Source: Nymphaea colorata
Lineage: Eukaryota > Streptophyta > Magnoliopsida > Nymphaeales > Nymphaeaceae
Assembly: GCF_008831285.2 (NCBI RefSeq)
Contig: NC_045138.2
Span: 12,228,571-12,292,570, forward strand
Reading direction: 5' to 3'
Length of the DNA: 64,000 nt
Positions 22,601 to 31,249 of the stretch are shown one piece after another. The notes beneath the pieces were generated by a model. That model was given only the letters and a program-made list of their open reading frames with translations. It was not told the DNA's origin and did no database searches. The position numbers and the translations under genes are program-made. The first letter of the stretch is position 1. The number at the start of each line of letters is the position of its first letter.

Positions 22601-22877
22601 TACGCTCCTCGAGGCCTTCATAAAGATGCCCAATGAAACGCTTTCGGATGTCTTCTCCTCTGAAGCTGAGAAACACTTCAAACTCAGATCCACCAGCCCT
22701 TGGTGAAGGCGGTGAGTGTGTTAACGTCTCCAGTACCTCTTCCCCTGCCTCCGTATTTCCTCTAATTCCAACATCAATATTTTGGTTGCCAGAAAGTAGC
22801 CTTAAAAGTGCCTCAAGGGCATGACCAAAGAGAACGGTGGTGAAGAGGACCATGAATAAAGCTGCAAATATCACCAT
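5206..22877 (-). CDS. TIR-NB-LRR (TNL) disease resistance protein, five exons, apparently intact
   Basis: The exons, in transcript order, are 22877-22249, 21267-20148, 9474-9190, 9103-6401 and 5442-5206. All four introns begin GT and end AG, and the phases match at every join, giving one open frame of about 1657 residues. Domain order: a hydrophobic segment (1-27), TIR (about 65-205), NB-ARC (about 235-560), LRRs (about 640-1570) and a post-LRR domain (1580 on). All the diagnostic TNL motifs are present: the P-loop, the LDDVD kinase-2 motif, GLPL and MHD. Such proteins are intracellular receptors that sense pathogen effectors and signal through TIR NADase activity and EDS1 complexes; the ligand cannot be inferred. 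Unusual points are the 10.7-kb transposon-filled intron 2 and the very long LRR. A splice donor-like site at 5219-5218 makes the exact C-terminus uncertain. Confidence 0.88.
5443..6400 (-). other. TNL intron 4 (958 bp)
   Basis: The donor is AAG/GTATGT and the acceptor TTTGTCTCAG/GAG; both sides are in phase 0. The interior is AT-rich, with a TATATA run near 5926-5938 and a TG/GC dinucleotide stretch near 6008-6025. No gene is seen. Confidence 0.8.
6401..9103 (-). CDS. TNL exon 4: long leucine-rich repeat exon
   Basis: This 901-codon uninterrupted exon holds roughly 35 LRR units, large for a TNL. It starts AFERLKVLSINGAEIKV. The first third consists of five tandem 71-residue blocks, each of three LRRs, with signatures such as LPERLGDMGSL and IPDSIGQLINL (about 7820-8884). 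A middle part has 23-residue units of the NLKALPxSIGxL type (about 7020-7560). The last part has classic TNL LRRs (GCENLESM, GCKRLEYLPWLPSSLLSLDASGC). It ends at FKNKVFK with donor AAG/GTATGT. LRRs form the effector- or guardee-sensing solenoid, and tandem blocks of this kind commonly expand and contract by unequal exchange. Confidence 0.92.
7820..8884 (-). repeat. Five tandem 213-bp (71-residue, three-LRR) units inside exon 4
   Basis: Successive units begin SLEVLHINDC, SLEILNLKDC, SLEILDLLFC, SLEMLDLSWG and LLKSLNLRGC. Each contains an ERLGDM- or EGLGDM-type second LRR and a PDSIGQL- or PNSVGRL-type third LRR. The period is 71 residues by counting the first unit. The copies have diverged but are clearly homologous. 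Confidence 0.8.
9104..9189 (-). other. TNL intron 3 (86 bp)
   Basis: A short phase-0 intron with donor AAAG/GTCAGT and acceptor TTTACGCAG/GCCTTTG. Its size and AT-rich interior are ordinary for a plant intron. Confidence 0.85.
9190..9474 (-). CDS. TNL exon 3: NB-ARC to LRR linker exon
   Basis: This 95-residue exon is in phase 0 at both ends. It starts VPGTIDAEGVRISGKD, matching the short linker exon between NB-ARC and LRR found in most plant TNLs. It continues with CFENMPSLRYLYAADVNFQG and FPTDLKWLLLSCC, the first irregular LRRs, then a VVILDLYKTN repeat. The donor is AAAG/GTCAGT. Confidence 0.88.
10480..11551 (-). pseudogene. LINE endonuclease C-terminus and N-terminal reverse transcriptase
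   Basis: The segment starts with SDHAPL, the final endonuclease motif. It passes through a degenerate linker to RT N-terminal blocks: a VFIH-like segment, YKFIMKMIALRLSPML, FTQGRHMHDVVLLANEVVH and ILKLDISKVF, then VNWDFLF. The FADD-type active site should follow below 10480 but is absent. Several frame changes and stops are present. Confidence 0.7.
11557..12353 (+). repeat. 5' LTR of copia B
   Basis: A 797-bp LTR that matches the 3' LTR at 16157-17081. It starts TGTTGGG and ends CCATAACA. It carries a short TA run (11832-11855) where the 3' LTR has a much longer one, and lacks a block of roughly 100 bases present in the other copy. Confidence 0.93.
12354..12372 (+). other. Primer-binding site of copia B
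   Basis: Immediately after the 5' LTR the sequence reads AAGTGGTATCAAAGAGC. This is the plant copia tRNA-Met primer site TGGTATCAGAGC with one inserted base. Confidence 0.8.
12400..13150 (+). pseudogene. gag of copia B, broken
   Basis: Fragments in changing frames encode a copia gag. They include a MEDFL segment near 12460, then QLSVMKIMLDDELQALLLLSSLPDSWETLVVP (about 12750-12860), which is the conserved gag core. A KYFCCGILGHKKF knuckle remnant lies near 13050. Several stops are in frame and no intact protein is possible. Confidence 0.7.
13200..16050 (+). pseudogene. pol of copia B: protease, integrase, RT and RNase H, broken
   Basis: In order: protease WLLDIGASYHAT near 13240-13280 (catalytic Asp kept, next residue Ile); a GAG-pre-integrase segment LWYRRLGHMSQRGIALL near 13640; integrase C-terminal homology at 14125-14523 (YFWGEVMRTTVYLINRSPS); and RT from about 14700, with an IVDDILIV active-site region near 15210 instead of YVDD. 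RNase H homology at about 15700-16030 includes EAEYIAATKACKELLWMK. Many stops and frameshifts separate these blocks. It is inactive. Confidence 0.8.
16157..17081 (+). repeat. 3' LTR of copia B
   Basis: A 925-bp LTR preceded by a polypurine tract (about 16142-16156). It is longer than its partner because of a 79-base TA microsatellite (16582-16660) and extra sequence before it. It ends CATAACA, directly followed by the AAACC duplication. Confidence 0.93.
16582..16660. repeat. (TA)n microsatellite, 79 bases
   Basis: A pure TA/AT dinucleotide run within the 3' LTR of copia B. The equivalent run in the 5' LTR is only about 24 bases, so the expansion happened after insertion. It creates spurious YIYIYI open frames. 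Confidence 0.95.
17087..17900 (-). pseudogene. LINE endonuclease domain, 5' part
   Basis: This is an APE-type endonuclease remnant. The ILAGDLN segment corresponds to the conserved GDFN motif that helps bind the catalytic metal, and FTWSDN with KLDRIL marks the following conserved block. The reading frame is broken. A proline-rich 199-residue open frame over 17274-17873 is in a different frame and is not the real product. A 13-base G run (about 17666-17678) lies inside. Confidence 0.7.
17945..19310. repeat. AT-rich intronic stretch with several short AT microsatellites
   Basis: Runs of TA repeats lie near 17957-17972, 19037-19054 and 19284-19307, with many dispersed ATATAT motifs between. 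No coding potential is recognised between the LINE and exon 2 of the TNL gene. Confidence 0.7.
19411..19520. repeat. Tandem duplication, 62-bp period, two copies
   Basis: The block starting GAGTACCCATCACCCGATCA at 19411 recurs at 19473. Both copies run on through an ATGAACCCGAAAA segment to AAGGCATCG, with only a few changes. The duplication lies in intron 2. Confidence 0.85.
20148..21267 (-). CDS. TNL exon 2: NB-ARC nucleotide-binding domain
   Basis: This exon gives 373 residues in one open frame. Motifs by exon residue: the linker ending in PIGIESHVE (28-35), P-loop GIHGMGGLGKTT (55-66), an FLSNIRE segment (86-92), kinase 2 LLILDDVD (139-146, with the final Asp typical of TNLs), RNBS-B GSGSLIIITTRDEEVL (162-177), GLPL as GGLPLTLEVFGSLL (228-241), RNBS-D FLDISCFFVG (284-293) and MHD within RFEMHDQLRDMG (331-342). 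All catalytic and switch motifs are intact, consistent with an ADP/ATP-regulated molecular switch. The exon ends LLQRK at an AAAG/GTAATT donor in phase 0. Reading past the donor stays open for about 66 codons, so intron retention would yield a TIR-NB protein without LRRs. Confidence 0.92.
21268..22248 (-). other. TNL intron 1 (981 bp)
   Basis: The donor is AATGG/GTATATG and the acceptor ACTTGCAG/GGATGAG. The upstream exon ends two bases into a codon and the downstream exon supplies one base, so the frame is kept. The interior is AT-rich with no recognisable gene. A GA-rich run at 22180-22243 lies beside the donor. Confidence 0.85.
22249..22877 (-). CDS. TNL exon 1: N-terminal hydrophobic segment and TIR domain
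   Basis: The ATG is in a favourable context (GAAAATGGTG). Residues 1-27 are strongly hydrophobic (MVIFAALFMVLFTTVLFGHA), suggesting a signal anchor; most TNLs start straight into the TIR. After a short acidic linker the TIR begins at FEVFLSFRGED (residues 66-76). It includes the TFIDSEKLKKGEEI region, SKIFVPIFSERFAESKWCLKE and a PVFFGVEPSDVRNQSG segment. Glu139, in SKWCLKE, is at the position of the catalytic glutamate of TIR NADases. The donor GTATATG follows codon phase 2. If intron 1 were retained, the frame would stop after about nine more residues, giving a TIR-only protein of 219 residues. Confidence 0.9.
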
Positions 22878-25014
22878 TTTCCTCTAGAACTGTGGAGAGG
22901 TATGGTAGGAAAAATATGCACCTTTCTTGGTCACACCAGGTACAGAACCAAGATCGAAAGGCAGAAGAGCAGAGATATGGAAGGCTGGGCTTGTGCTTAA
23001 CTTGGGTGAAACCAGGAATTCATGCAAAACGAAGCGGGCAATCGTGGGTGAGACCCCTTTGACCTAGTGTGATTTCACACGTCTGTAATTTATGCCGTTT
23101 TATTCCTTGTGCCGTCGAAAATTAATTGAGGGAATAGAAACTCGCCAGGTTAGTTGCAAATTCACTTCAGCGATATTGTTAGTGGGATTGTGTTGATGGG
23201 AGCCAGCCTTGGATTTGCATGCGCTGCCCGAAATTGATCTAATGCAGCACTCGAGGATCTGTGTGCCAAGCTATTTGATAGTAACCACTAAGCCCATGGA
23301 TTGAGTTCGCATGAATTATTAAAAGAAATAGGATAGAACGTCTTAATCATTTAATATTATTCTACAACTTATCCTGGTCAGAAGATTCCATTGCTGAGCG
23401 CCAGCCGGCACAAAACAATTTCCGTTGTTTAAGTTGAAACGATGGTTTATATCATGGCAAACTCCACTGACCTGCCAAAAATTGTTTGTGATTATCTGAA
23501 AATAACTTTTTTGTCCTTTTCTATTTTAAATTTCCCGTAGGTTGAGCGGAAGACTAAGGGCAAACATTTTTTTCTTGTGCAATTTAAAATCAATTGGTCA
23601 AACAATGACAACACCAACCGTTTCGACCTATTCAAATTTGTTTTGTTAAATAACCATATTGCTCTTTTTTTTATTACAAATTGGCATTTTTCTACTACCA
23701 ACCACAATTTTTGATCCGTGAGAAAAAAACTTTTCGTGAGGTCGGTATCTCTTCTGCCCTCTTTCTGCTATAAATGTACATATCTTTCTGTCTTAAACCA
23801 GGATAAAGGACCGGTTTTGAACTTGAGACTTGAATACTTAAGTTCACATGAGGCCGAGCTCACCTAGCTTTATGTATTAAACCAGCCAGCAAAAGCAGAC
23901 ATCTCACAAGTGTAATCTTGACAGCCTTGACCTTTAATGTAGAATTTTTCTTTTCGGCATGAGCATGCTCGGAAGAGTACTTGAACTGTATTTTTCCAAG
24001 TCAAAAGAAACAAGGAGCAAAAATTTTCATTCTAATTAGAAACCGCAAAATATGGAATTTCTCTAGATCAGATTTCCTCACAAAGTAGGAAGGAATCAAT
24101 TTATGGAGTTCAAACAAAAGTTTTAGTATAAATAAGAATTTCACTAACCAAATTCATTTAAACAAAGAAATAAAAAAAATAAGGTTTTCTACTCCGGCAG
24201 ATAAGCAGGATGAGTATTTCAACCACCCGTTCAACAAGAAGATTGAAGCCCCCACCCTGCCCCTCCTCTTTAGGGTATCGTTGTCTTGTAATAATACTCT
24301 CAATATGGTTCAACTTGCATATTGATGCCATTTTTTGCAATAAATGAAATTTGCTATTGTAAAATTTGAAACAGATCTAGACTACTAACTCCTCTCTCAT
24401 TTATTACACCAATCTTATCGAAAAAAGGATTTTCAACCATTATAAGAAAATAAATAAATGAAAAGGCCATGACCTGTAAGACTTAAGATGATGCGCAAGA
24501 GGACACCCAACCAATGCTGTCGGGTTCTGCTTCCATTCAATGACCCAATCGAGGACCATGTATCAACTTTTAACCAATTTTAAAATTTTCATTCATTTTT
24601 TTATTTAAATATTTTTATCCAATCTAGAACTGATTGAGCTGCACAGCTGATGAATTGGACAGTTCAGCGAGTGGAGAGCCCTGCTAATAAAACGCACTCT
24701 CTTTATCTCCTTGTTCAAGATGATTACAACTCAAAGCTTCATAACTAAAATTAGATATGTAGGAATTATTCCACCGAGTCATGCACCATGCCAAGAAGAT
24801 AATTTGGCCTTGATAGCTAGAAGATGAAAATTTAACTAGTTATATTTTATTTTTTTTTTGGATTTTGTGGTCTAGATTATCTCTTTCTTTCAATTGATGG
24901 TTCATATTGGGATTTAGTCCGGCATTTTTTTTATGTTGCAGCAAAGATGGAGGTGGTAACTATATACTGCCTCAAAAGGGGTAAAATAGTGATTTAAATT
25001 GCAGGACCACTCGT
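22878..25014. other. Upstream flank of the TNL gene, no further gene seen
   Basis: AT-rich sequence between the TNL start codon and the first gypsy remnant. The proximal 300 bases presumably include the promoter. The remainder gave only short unsupported open frames and no repeat family that I can name. Confidence 0.5.
23059..23094. promoter_or_regulatory. Possible TNL core promoter: TATA-like site and W-box
   Basis: About 210 bases upstream of the TNL start codon the minus strand has CATAAATTA (23086-23094), a weak TATA-like element. A TTGACC on the plus strand (23059-23064) matches the W-box bound by WRKY factors, which often control immune receptors. Both are short motifs expected by chance, so this is only a suggestion from position. 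Confidence 0.2.
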
Positions 25015-25560
25015 TCTGTAGACCGACTCTTTGGTTTGTAGCTTACAAAACACCTTAAGAAGGTCTTAAGTATCTAGTTGACCACCTCAAATTGACAATC
25101 AGTTTGAAAGTGATAAGCAATGCTAAGGCAACCTTTTGTCTTCATCAATTTAAAGTGCTCCTTCCAAATTTTGTTAAGGAAGTGAGATCTTTTGTCACTA
25201 ATTATTGTTCTGGGGACCCCATGAAGTTTTCCTACATGTTCTTGGAAGGCTTCAATTATTGAAAACGCAGATAAGGTTCCTGGAAAAGCAACAAAATGAG
25301 CACATTTTATCAGATGATGTACCACAACCAAAATTGTATTGTTGCCTTTAGAATTGACCAAGGCCTCAATCAAGTCCACAGATATGTCCTCCTAGGATTT
25401 TTCTATGATAGAAAATGAGTTCAGGTGACCTAGAGAATGAATATTCTCATAATTATTCTTTTAGCAAAGAGTGCATTCACTCACATAGGTTTTGAACCTC
25501 GCCTTCATGCCCTTTTAATAGAAAATTTCTTTGAGTCATTGTAGTGTCTTATGGACACCT
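25015..25560 (-). pseudogene. Integrase of gypsy C, truncated
   Basis: A zinc-binding H..H..C..C region is recognisable at about 25470-25560. The catalytic core at 25074-25379 reads MDLIEALVNSKGNNTILVVV, then FQEHVGKLHGVPRTIISDKRSHF and AYHFQTDCQFEVVN. The catalytic Asp of ISDK is kept. Homology ends around 25015 and no C-terminal or chromodomain region follows. Confidence 0.82.
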
Positions 25561-25844
25561 TCGTGTTTGAATAATAGATTATCATGAAAATGATGGAGGA
25601 GATTTGTAGTAACTTTAGATTGGACAGGCAACCATATTATATTTTTGTAATTAATAACCCTATTCATAAGTGTGTAACTGAGACAATCAAAGGGTCTGTA
25701 AGATGCTTTTTTCTATTTTTGACCATAGGTTAGAAGAAATTTGGGACAATATGCATAGGATGACCATTCTTTTTGGTCACCATCTTTCCTTGAGAGAGTA
25801 TTAGCAACACCATTCACTTAGTCTTTTTTATATTAGATTTCGAA

Positions 25845-26130
25845 ATCATAGGCCATGATCTTTGCTAACCACTTCTGCTGCATAGAAGTGGTGATTCCCT
25901 ATTTGATCAATTACCTAAGGCTGCAATGATTGGTCTAGATTATGAAATCTAAGCCTAAAATGTTGGAACACCAGCGCTCCAATGTTTGTAACTATGGCTA
26001 AGATCTCCTTACCTAGGTCCACAGTGATTTGGCTCTGGATATGAGGGTTTTGTTGATGAAGGCTATGGAATGACTCACCTAGTGTAAGATTGTTCAAATA
26101 CTTTGTCACTAGTATCAATCTCAATGAAGA
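25845..26130 (-). pseudogene. RNase H remnant of gypsy C
   Basis: The segment includes GKEILAIVTNIGAL and a degenerate form of the TDH-SL block, followed by a WLAKIMAYDFEI stretch. These correspond to Ty3/gypsy RNase H in the correct place between RT and integrase. Stops and a frame change are visible. Confidence 0.6.
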
Positions 26131-26378
26131 ATTCCTCGTTGAAGTTTGACACTGCTAGGACTGTTACACTCATCATGACCTTCTTGTGTTAATTAAAGGT
26201 GGTGGCAACTTATTTGGTTCATAAAAAATAATTCTTTTTCAAAAGTTGTGTAAGCGGGGCTGCAATAAGTCCGTAGTGTTAAGTGAACCTCCTGTAGTAC
26301 CTTTTAAGACCTAAAAAATCTCAAGGAATAAATGTCCTTGGGAGTTGAACATTGCTCCATAAATTGTGCTTTCTTGTG

Positions 26379-26823
26379 TTAGACCACTTCTTCTTGGCAA
26401 AAGATGCATTTTGATTTCTTTGCAAACATGTAGCATTTTTGGAACATTATCAGAACAATTTTAACATGGTCCAAATGTTCAGACCAAGTTTTGAAATAAA
26501 TCAAGATATGATTGAAGAATGCTACGACGAATTTTGAAGGGAAGAGTAGAAAATGACATTTATGACTATTGGAATGTCCTAGAAGCATTAGTTAACCCAA
26601 ATGATATGACGAGGAACTCGTAGTGGCTATCAAGGGTTCGAAATGCAGATGTTTGTACATCTTGTGAGGCTATTATGATCTGGTGGTATCTTGACTTAAG
26701 ATTCAGCTTTGTGAAATACTGAACACCATGCAACTCATCAGGCAACTCATTTGTAGTTGGGATGATATACTTATCCTCGACAGTAGAATCATTTAAGGCC
26801 CTATAATCCACATAGAACATCAA
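26379..26823 (-). pseudogene. Reverse transcriptase of gypsy C, active site lost
   Basis: Two overlapping frames carry the RT core. 26566-26823 holds VDYRALNDSTVEDKYIIP, FTKLNLKSRYHQI and FGLTNASRTFQ. 26379-26588 holds FFNHILIYFKTWSEHLDHVKIVL. The second block should contain the FxDDILIYS active site; here both metal-binding aspartates are replaced (Asn-His), so the enzyme would be dead even without the frameshift. Confidence 0.85.
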
Positions 26824-27632
26824 TATTTCTCTTTCTTCTTGACCAACACAACTAGAGAAGAAAAAGGGCTAGAACTTGCATGAATGATGACTCCCCATCA
26901 TCTCCTTCACCAGTTTCTTAACATTGTTTTTCTAAGTGTGGGCATATCTATACGGTTTTACATTGGCTAGTTTGGCCCAATCCTTGAGGATAATGTGGTG
27001 ATCTTGGGAGCATGCAGGTGGTTAACCCTTTGGCTCATATTTGGTTGGAACGAATCTAAAACATGTTCAAAAGAACGGGTTTTGACTATAGTGAGTGCAA
27101 AAATCATACCCTTCTCTTTTGGCTTGCAAAATTTTCAATGCTTGTTTTGACGCTGTGTGTTTTGAGCTTTTAAAACTGTAGTTTTTCCTTCAATAGGAAA
27201 AGTCATGGTCATTTGTTTAACATCATACGTCACTTGTCATAAAGTTTAAAGCTAAAACATTCTCAAAACTATGTCAACTCCTTTGATTAGCAAAATATAA
27301 ATACTTCAAAATGTCGGTTTTTCATTTCAACATATGTAGTGACAATGGAGTTTCATTCTATTACTAAATAAACTTCGAAAGATACAAGTTCCTTCAAGGG
27401 ATACCTAAGGTTTGTGCAATATTTTCATTTATGAAATTGTGTGTGGACCATGTACCAACAAGAAAACTTATCTCTTTATCTCCTATCTTACCCTTAACTC
27501 TCATAGGACTTTGGGTGTTAGCTCTTCTGAGAGTGTGATAGAAGACTTCTACAGTTTCCTTATCTTTGGGTCTTTGAATAGTTGCTGCATCTTCTCTGTT
27601 GTTTGATTCCTCAAAAGATGTTTCTTCCTCAT

Positions 27633-27884
27633 CTAAGGACTCGCATCACTGTCGATCACCATGAAAGTGCTCATGGTCTTGCACGTATGCCCCTTGAACC
27701 ATTTTTCATCATAGTTAAAACAAAGACCTTTTCTTTGCCTCTCTTTCCATTTTTGACGGGTAAAATACTCAATTTTAAGCACATTGGATTTAGGGGTGTC
27801 CCTCCTATAAGGCTTCTTATTGTGGTAATTGATAGGGATGCTGGGTTTTGGGTTTGGACGGGCATGGTTTGTCATGCTTTTCAT
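27633..27884 (-). pseudogene. Gypsy C zinc knuckle and protease start
   Basis: The segment KGLCFNYDEKWFKGHTCK matches the gypsy knuckle, with Tyr replacing the second zinc-binding Cys. About 30 residues later VIDSDASP corresponds to the protease active-site region (normally DSGA or DTGA), with the glycine replaced. Both features look inactive. Confidence 0.65.
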
Positions 27885-27966
27885 ATTGTGGTAGTTTTAT
27901 GTATGTCCATAACTTCCTATTTATTTTATCGATCACTCAAGCGATCCTTATACATTCAAGGAAGTA

Positions 27967-28720
27967 TTAGGCTTGGGCAGCCAAGACTTCAATCCTAATA
28001 TCATTGCGCAATCCTCTAATAAAAAATCCCATCATAGTATTTGTGGGGATATTCTCAGTCATAATACTCAAGTCATCAAATTTAGCAATGTAATCATTAA
28101 GACTTCCAATTTCCTTAAGGTTCTTGAGTTCTACCTCATAGTTGATGAGACTCACCTAAAATGGTTGTTTATCTCATATAATGCTATATGAAGAATGAGT
28201 TGTTCTGCTTTCACCACATAAACCAATGCATGACTTCTTCAAATTGTAGGGAGACTATGTACATATAATGTTCTATGGGCACTTGTTGACCCTCAAAATA
28301 TTGGTTAGCTTTGAAAATCCAATTTGATACATGTTTAACATTAAATTTAGCAAAACTAATATTTAATCTAGGTAATTTAAACTCATTTTTCTCTGTGTGT
28401 TATATGTGAAATTATGCCCAAATTTATGAGAATGGTGGGAGGGTGGTATGGGTGATCATGGCCTGTGTGATGTATGAGAATATAAATTATGAGAAGTGCA
28501 TACTCTTCTATCACGATCTGGCCTTTCTCGAAGTTGGTCTATCTCCATTTATTGCTGCACAACCCTGTTCATAGCCTCTGTCAAAGTTGATGGCCATATT
28601 GTTTACTTGTGTGGACATGTGCTGAACAGACTTTCTCAGTGTGCCCTATCACCTTGCATAGTATTGATTCACTTTATCTTCCACATCCTCCAAACGATTT
28701 GCATTGCACCATGCAATCCA
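27967..28720 (-). pseudogene. gag of gypsy C, broken
   Basis: The clearest part (27967-28155) reads LKNLKEIGSLNDYIAKFDDL and FIRGLRNDIRIEVLAAQA, the standard retrotransposon gag core of plant Ty3/gypsy elements. Upstream, a frame-shifted stretch resembles the gag N-terminus with its RLEDVEDKV segment near 28690. Stops interrupt it. Confidence 0.75.
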
Positions 28721-28726
28721 AATAGT

Positions 28727-28740
28727 GGCTCTAATACCAG
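28727..28740 (-). other. Primer-binding site of gypsy C
   Basis: The minus strand reads TGGTATTAGAGCCA, one change from the initiator-Met site TGGTATCAGAGCC. It lies directly upstream of gag, so the 5' LTR should end just above 28741. Confidence 0.65.
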
Positions 28741-28741
28741 A

Positions 28742-29989
28742 ATTGGGTGCTACATATTCATAAAATCCTTAGTTGCATGTGAAATTGATCAGATTTATGT
28801 ATGATGCATCCTGTCCAGATAAACTTCGAAGTAAATAACCCAAGTACAAATGCTTTCCAACCACTAACTAATCAATACCACAATGCACTCTCTCTAGATT
28901 CATGTGTATGAAGTGTTCAAACTATTCAAGGGAGATAGAGAAATAGCCAATGAGAAAACCTTGGGTGACCAATTCAAGGCCATCGCAGTGCAATGGGGAT
29001 CTCCAAACTTGATGACCGTGAGCTGAGCCTAAGGGAAGTCCCCATGTACACATCCTTGAAATGGGTCACATATTCCCTCTACCACTTTGGCTAAGCATCC
29101 ACCTTGGACCCAGTTAGATTTGCTGGGAAAGGGCTTAGCTAGGTTGGATACGTGAGCTTGCACTAGGCCTAAGTGTCTAAACCAAATGCCATGCACCTCA
29201 TGGAGAGGTCCTTCAGTGAGCAGGCTACAAGGTAGATGAAGCGATGGAGGCCTCCTGGCAGCAAGACTAGGGGTGTACTCCTAAACAGCATTGGACTAGC
29301 CATGAGCTAAGCATGGCTAAGGGACAACCATGGGCCAAGCGTTGTCTGGTTGGGCTTAGACTATTAGGTGAGTAGCGGAGGCCAGAGGAGATGAAGAAGA
29401 AAGTGTTGCGGTTGGGTAGCTGACAGTGTTGGCCGCATAGCTGGACAGGACCTGAACAGAGCTGGGCTCTGGCCGAGCATGGGCTGCAAGAGCTGGTTGG
29501 CAAAGGCTGAGAGCATGGCTAGGTGAAGCCTGGATAGGTGGCGGTTGTTGTCTGGTTGGCTTGGAGTTGGCCAGATAGTCAAATAGAGCTTGGCCAAAAC
29601 TCGGCATTGGCCAACGTGGTCGATTATGCTTGACCGATGTGGCTGGGCAGTGCTCAGCCTTAGCAACATGCTGGTTGGGGATATTGGGTTGGATGCCCCA
29701 ATAAAGATGCTACAAAAAAAAAGATGCAAACTTAGACTCAAATGATAGCCAAACACGTTTCTTCAATGCTCCTCACGACTTCATGAAATTGATATTTTCA
29801 TTTGATCTTTACTCTATGTGGCCGAGTCCACAAGTGCCAATCTGAATTGGAATAGGGAGACTCCAATCGACTATCTTCATTTCTCCTAAGCCCTAATGGC
29901 AGGAACATGTGCATCAATAGTAGGTGATAGTTTCTTGGATTTCTCATAAAGATAGGACAAAGTGGGTGATCCCTAAAACCCTTGTCATC
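28742..29989. other. Unassigned stretch, probably LTR remains between two gypsy elements
   Basis: No coding domain is recognised. The position directly above the gypsy C primer site suggests that at least part of it is the 5' LTR of gypsy C. A GC-richer block (29240-29700) has repeated TGGCC/TGGTTGG-like words and open frames in several phases, none resembling a known protein. Confidence 0.4.
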
Positions 29990-30179
29990 GATTATTCCTC
30001 TAACTCAAGAAAATTGAGGTCCACATTATTGTACAACATAGTTGACCTCCACCATAGGCTCCTTTAGTTTGAACATTTTCAAGCTCTTGCACAGTGACAC
30101 CTTTACTAGCTCATAAATATTGGGTGCATCTACCTTGTGGGAAGGCCCATGATCATGGGCTATGAAAGTCTCTCCTCAA

Positions 30180-30653
30180 GGTTTTCTACTGGGCCAGTTG
30201 TGATACATCGACTTTACTCCATCTAATGTATTGGTGAAATGTAGATGGCACAACATTGTTGTAAATTCAGGGCCACCCAATAAGAGGTTATATGAAGGCA
30301 ATATGTTTTCTTCATAAAAACTACACTGATTGGATAGAGTAATTAATAAAAAGGTCAATGATAATTGTTTCCTTGGCTGTTTAGGAATGGTTATCAAACC
30401 CAAAGATAGTTATGGAGTTTGGAGTATGTTCTTCAATCTTAATGCCTACGGCTTGACTGCCTCTATAAATGAATAAATGCAGAACAATTGCACATCTTGT
30501 CTTAACCTCAATGTACTTAGTATTGTTACAAAATATAACAGTCTTGAGATGGTCTTTGTATAAAAATGTGACCACAACATTTACAAGGAACAAACTAACT
30601 TTCTTGGCCATCTCTTCTAGAGTTGAGCTACTTTTTACCTTAACCTTCTTCAA
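30180..30653 (-). pseudogene. Protease region of Tat-like element D
   Basis: Pieces in different frames include TIFGFDNHS, then YNLLLGGPEF and a VVPSTFHQYI segment. They follow the order of the retropepsin region in Tat-type polyproteins (IRAFDN..., SYNLLLGRPWIH, AVPSTLHQ). The catalytic DxG motif is not clearly preserved. Frameshifts separate the blocks. Confidence 0.6.
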
Positions 30654-31249
30654 AAGGACTCCACGACTTCCTTGAATTTAGTCAAAGGACTCTATTAGAT
30701 CCATGATGGATACCATGGTTAATGGCTTTACATGTTCACTCTGCTTTACCTCCTGTGATGTTGCAGTTCTAATACCAGCCCTTAGAATCTTGATGAAATG
30801 TTATGGAAGTGGAGACTTCCTTTCTACTTGCAAATCTGCTTTCCTTGATCTTGTATACATATCATTCTCTTTTCTATGGCTGTTATAAAATTTGGTGTGA
30901 CCTTGGGATAGCTAAGATTATCTATTGTTCCATCAAATCAGTCTTTGAGTATGACTGGATATGGTCCTAGGGACAAAAGAGCAAAGTGGACGATTACAAT
31001 GGTACCATCATCGTGCTTCTTGAACGAGTCATTTAATATCTCATGTTGATTTGCGACATCTACCAACTTCTTGTCATCTATGGCGTCTTAATTAATTTTT
31101 TGTAGTACAAAACAATTTTTCATGTCATGGCCATAGGCTCAATGTTATCAGTAGTAATGATCTTTGTGAAGACCCATGATAATTGAAGGGTCTACTACTT
31201 TACGGTTTCATCATTCCTTTGTTGATTATCAAATACATAACTTGCTTCC

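Larger units (their letters stand above)
25015..28741 (-). mobile_element. Ty3/gypsy element C, eroded, 3' end missing
   Basis: Read on the minus strand, the order is primer site (28727-28740), gag, zinc knuckle and protease remnant, RT, RNase H and integrase. That is the Ty3/gypsy order. Homology stops abruptly near 25015 inside integrase, just after the conserved EVVN segment, so the integrase C-terminus and 3' LTR are gone. Many stops and changed catalytic residues are present. The 5' LTR should lie above 28741, but its boundary cannot be fixed without a second copy. Confidence 0.82.

Noticed and set aside
29267-29756. Ser/Pro/Leu-rich open frames of up to 130 residues on the minus strand
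   Set aside because: All three minus frames are open because of local base composition, and no domain is seen. More likely LTR or linker DNA.
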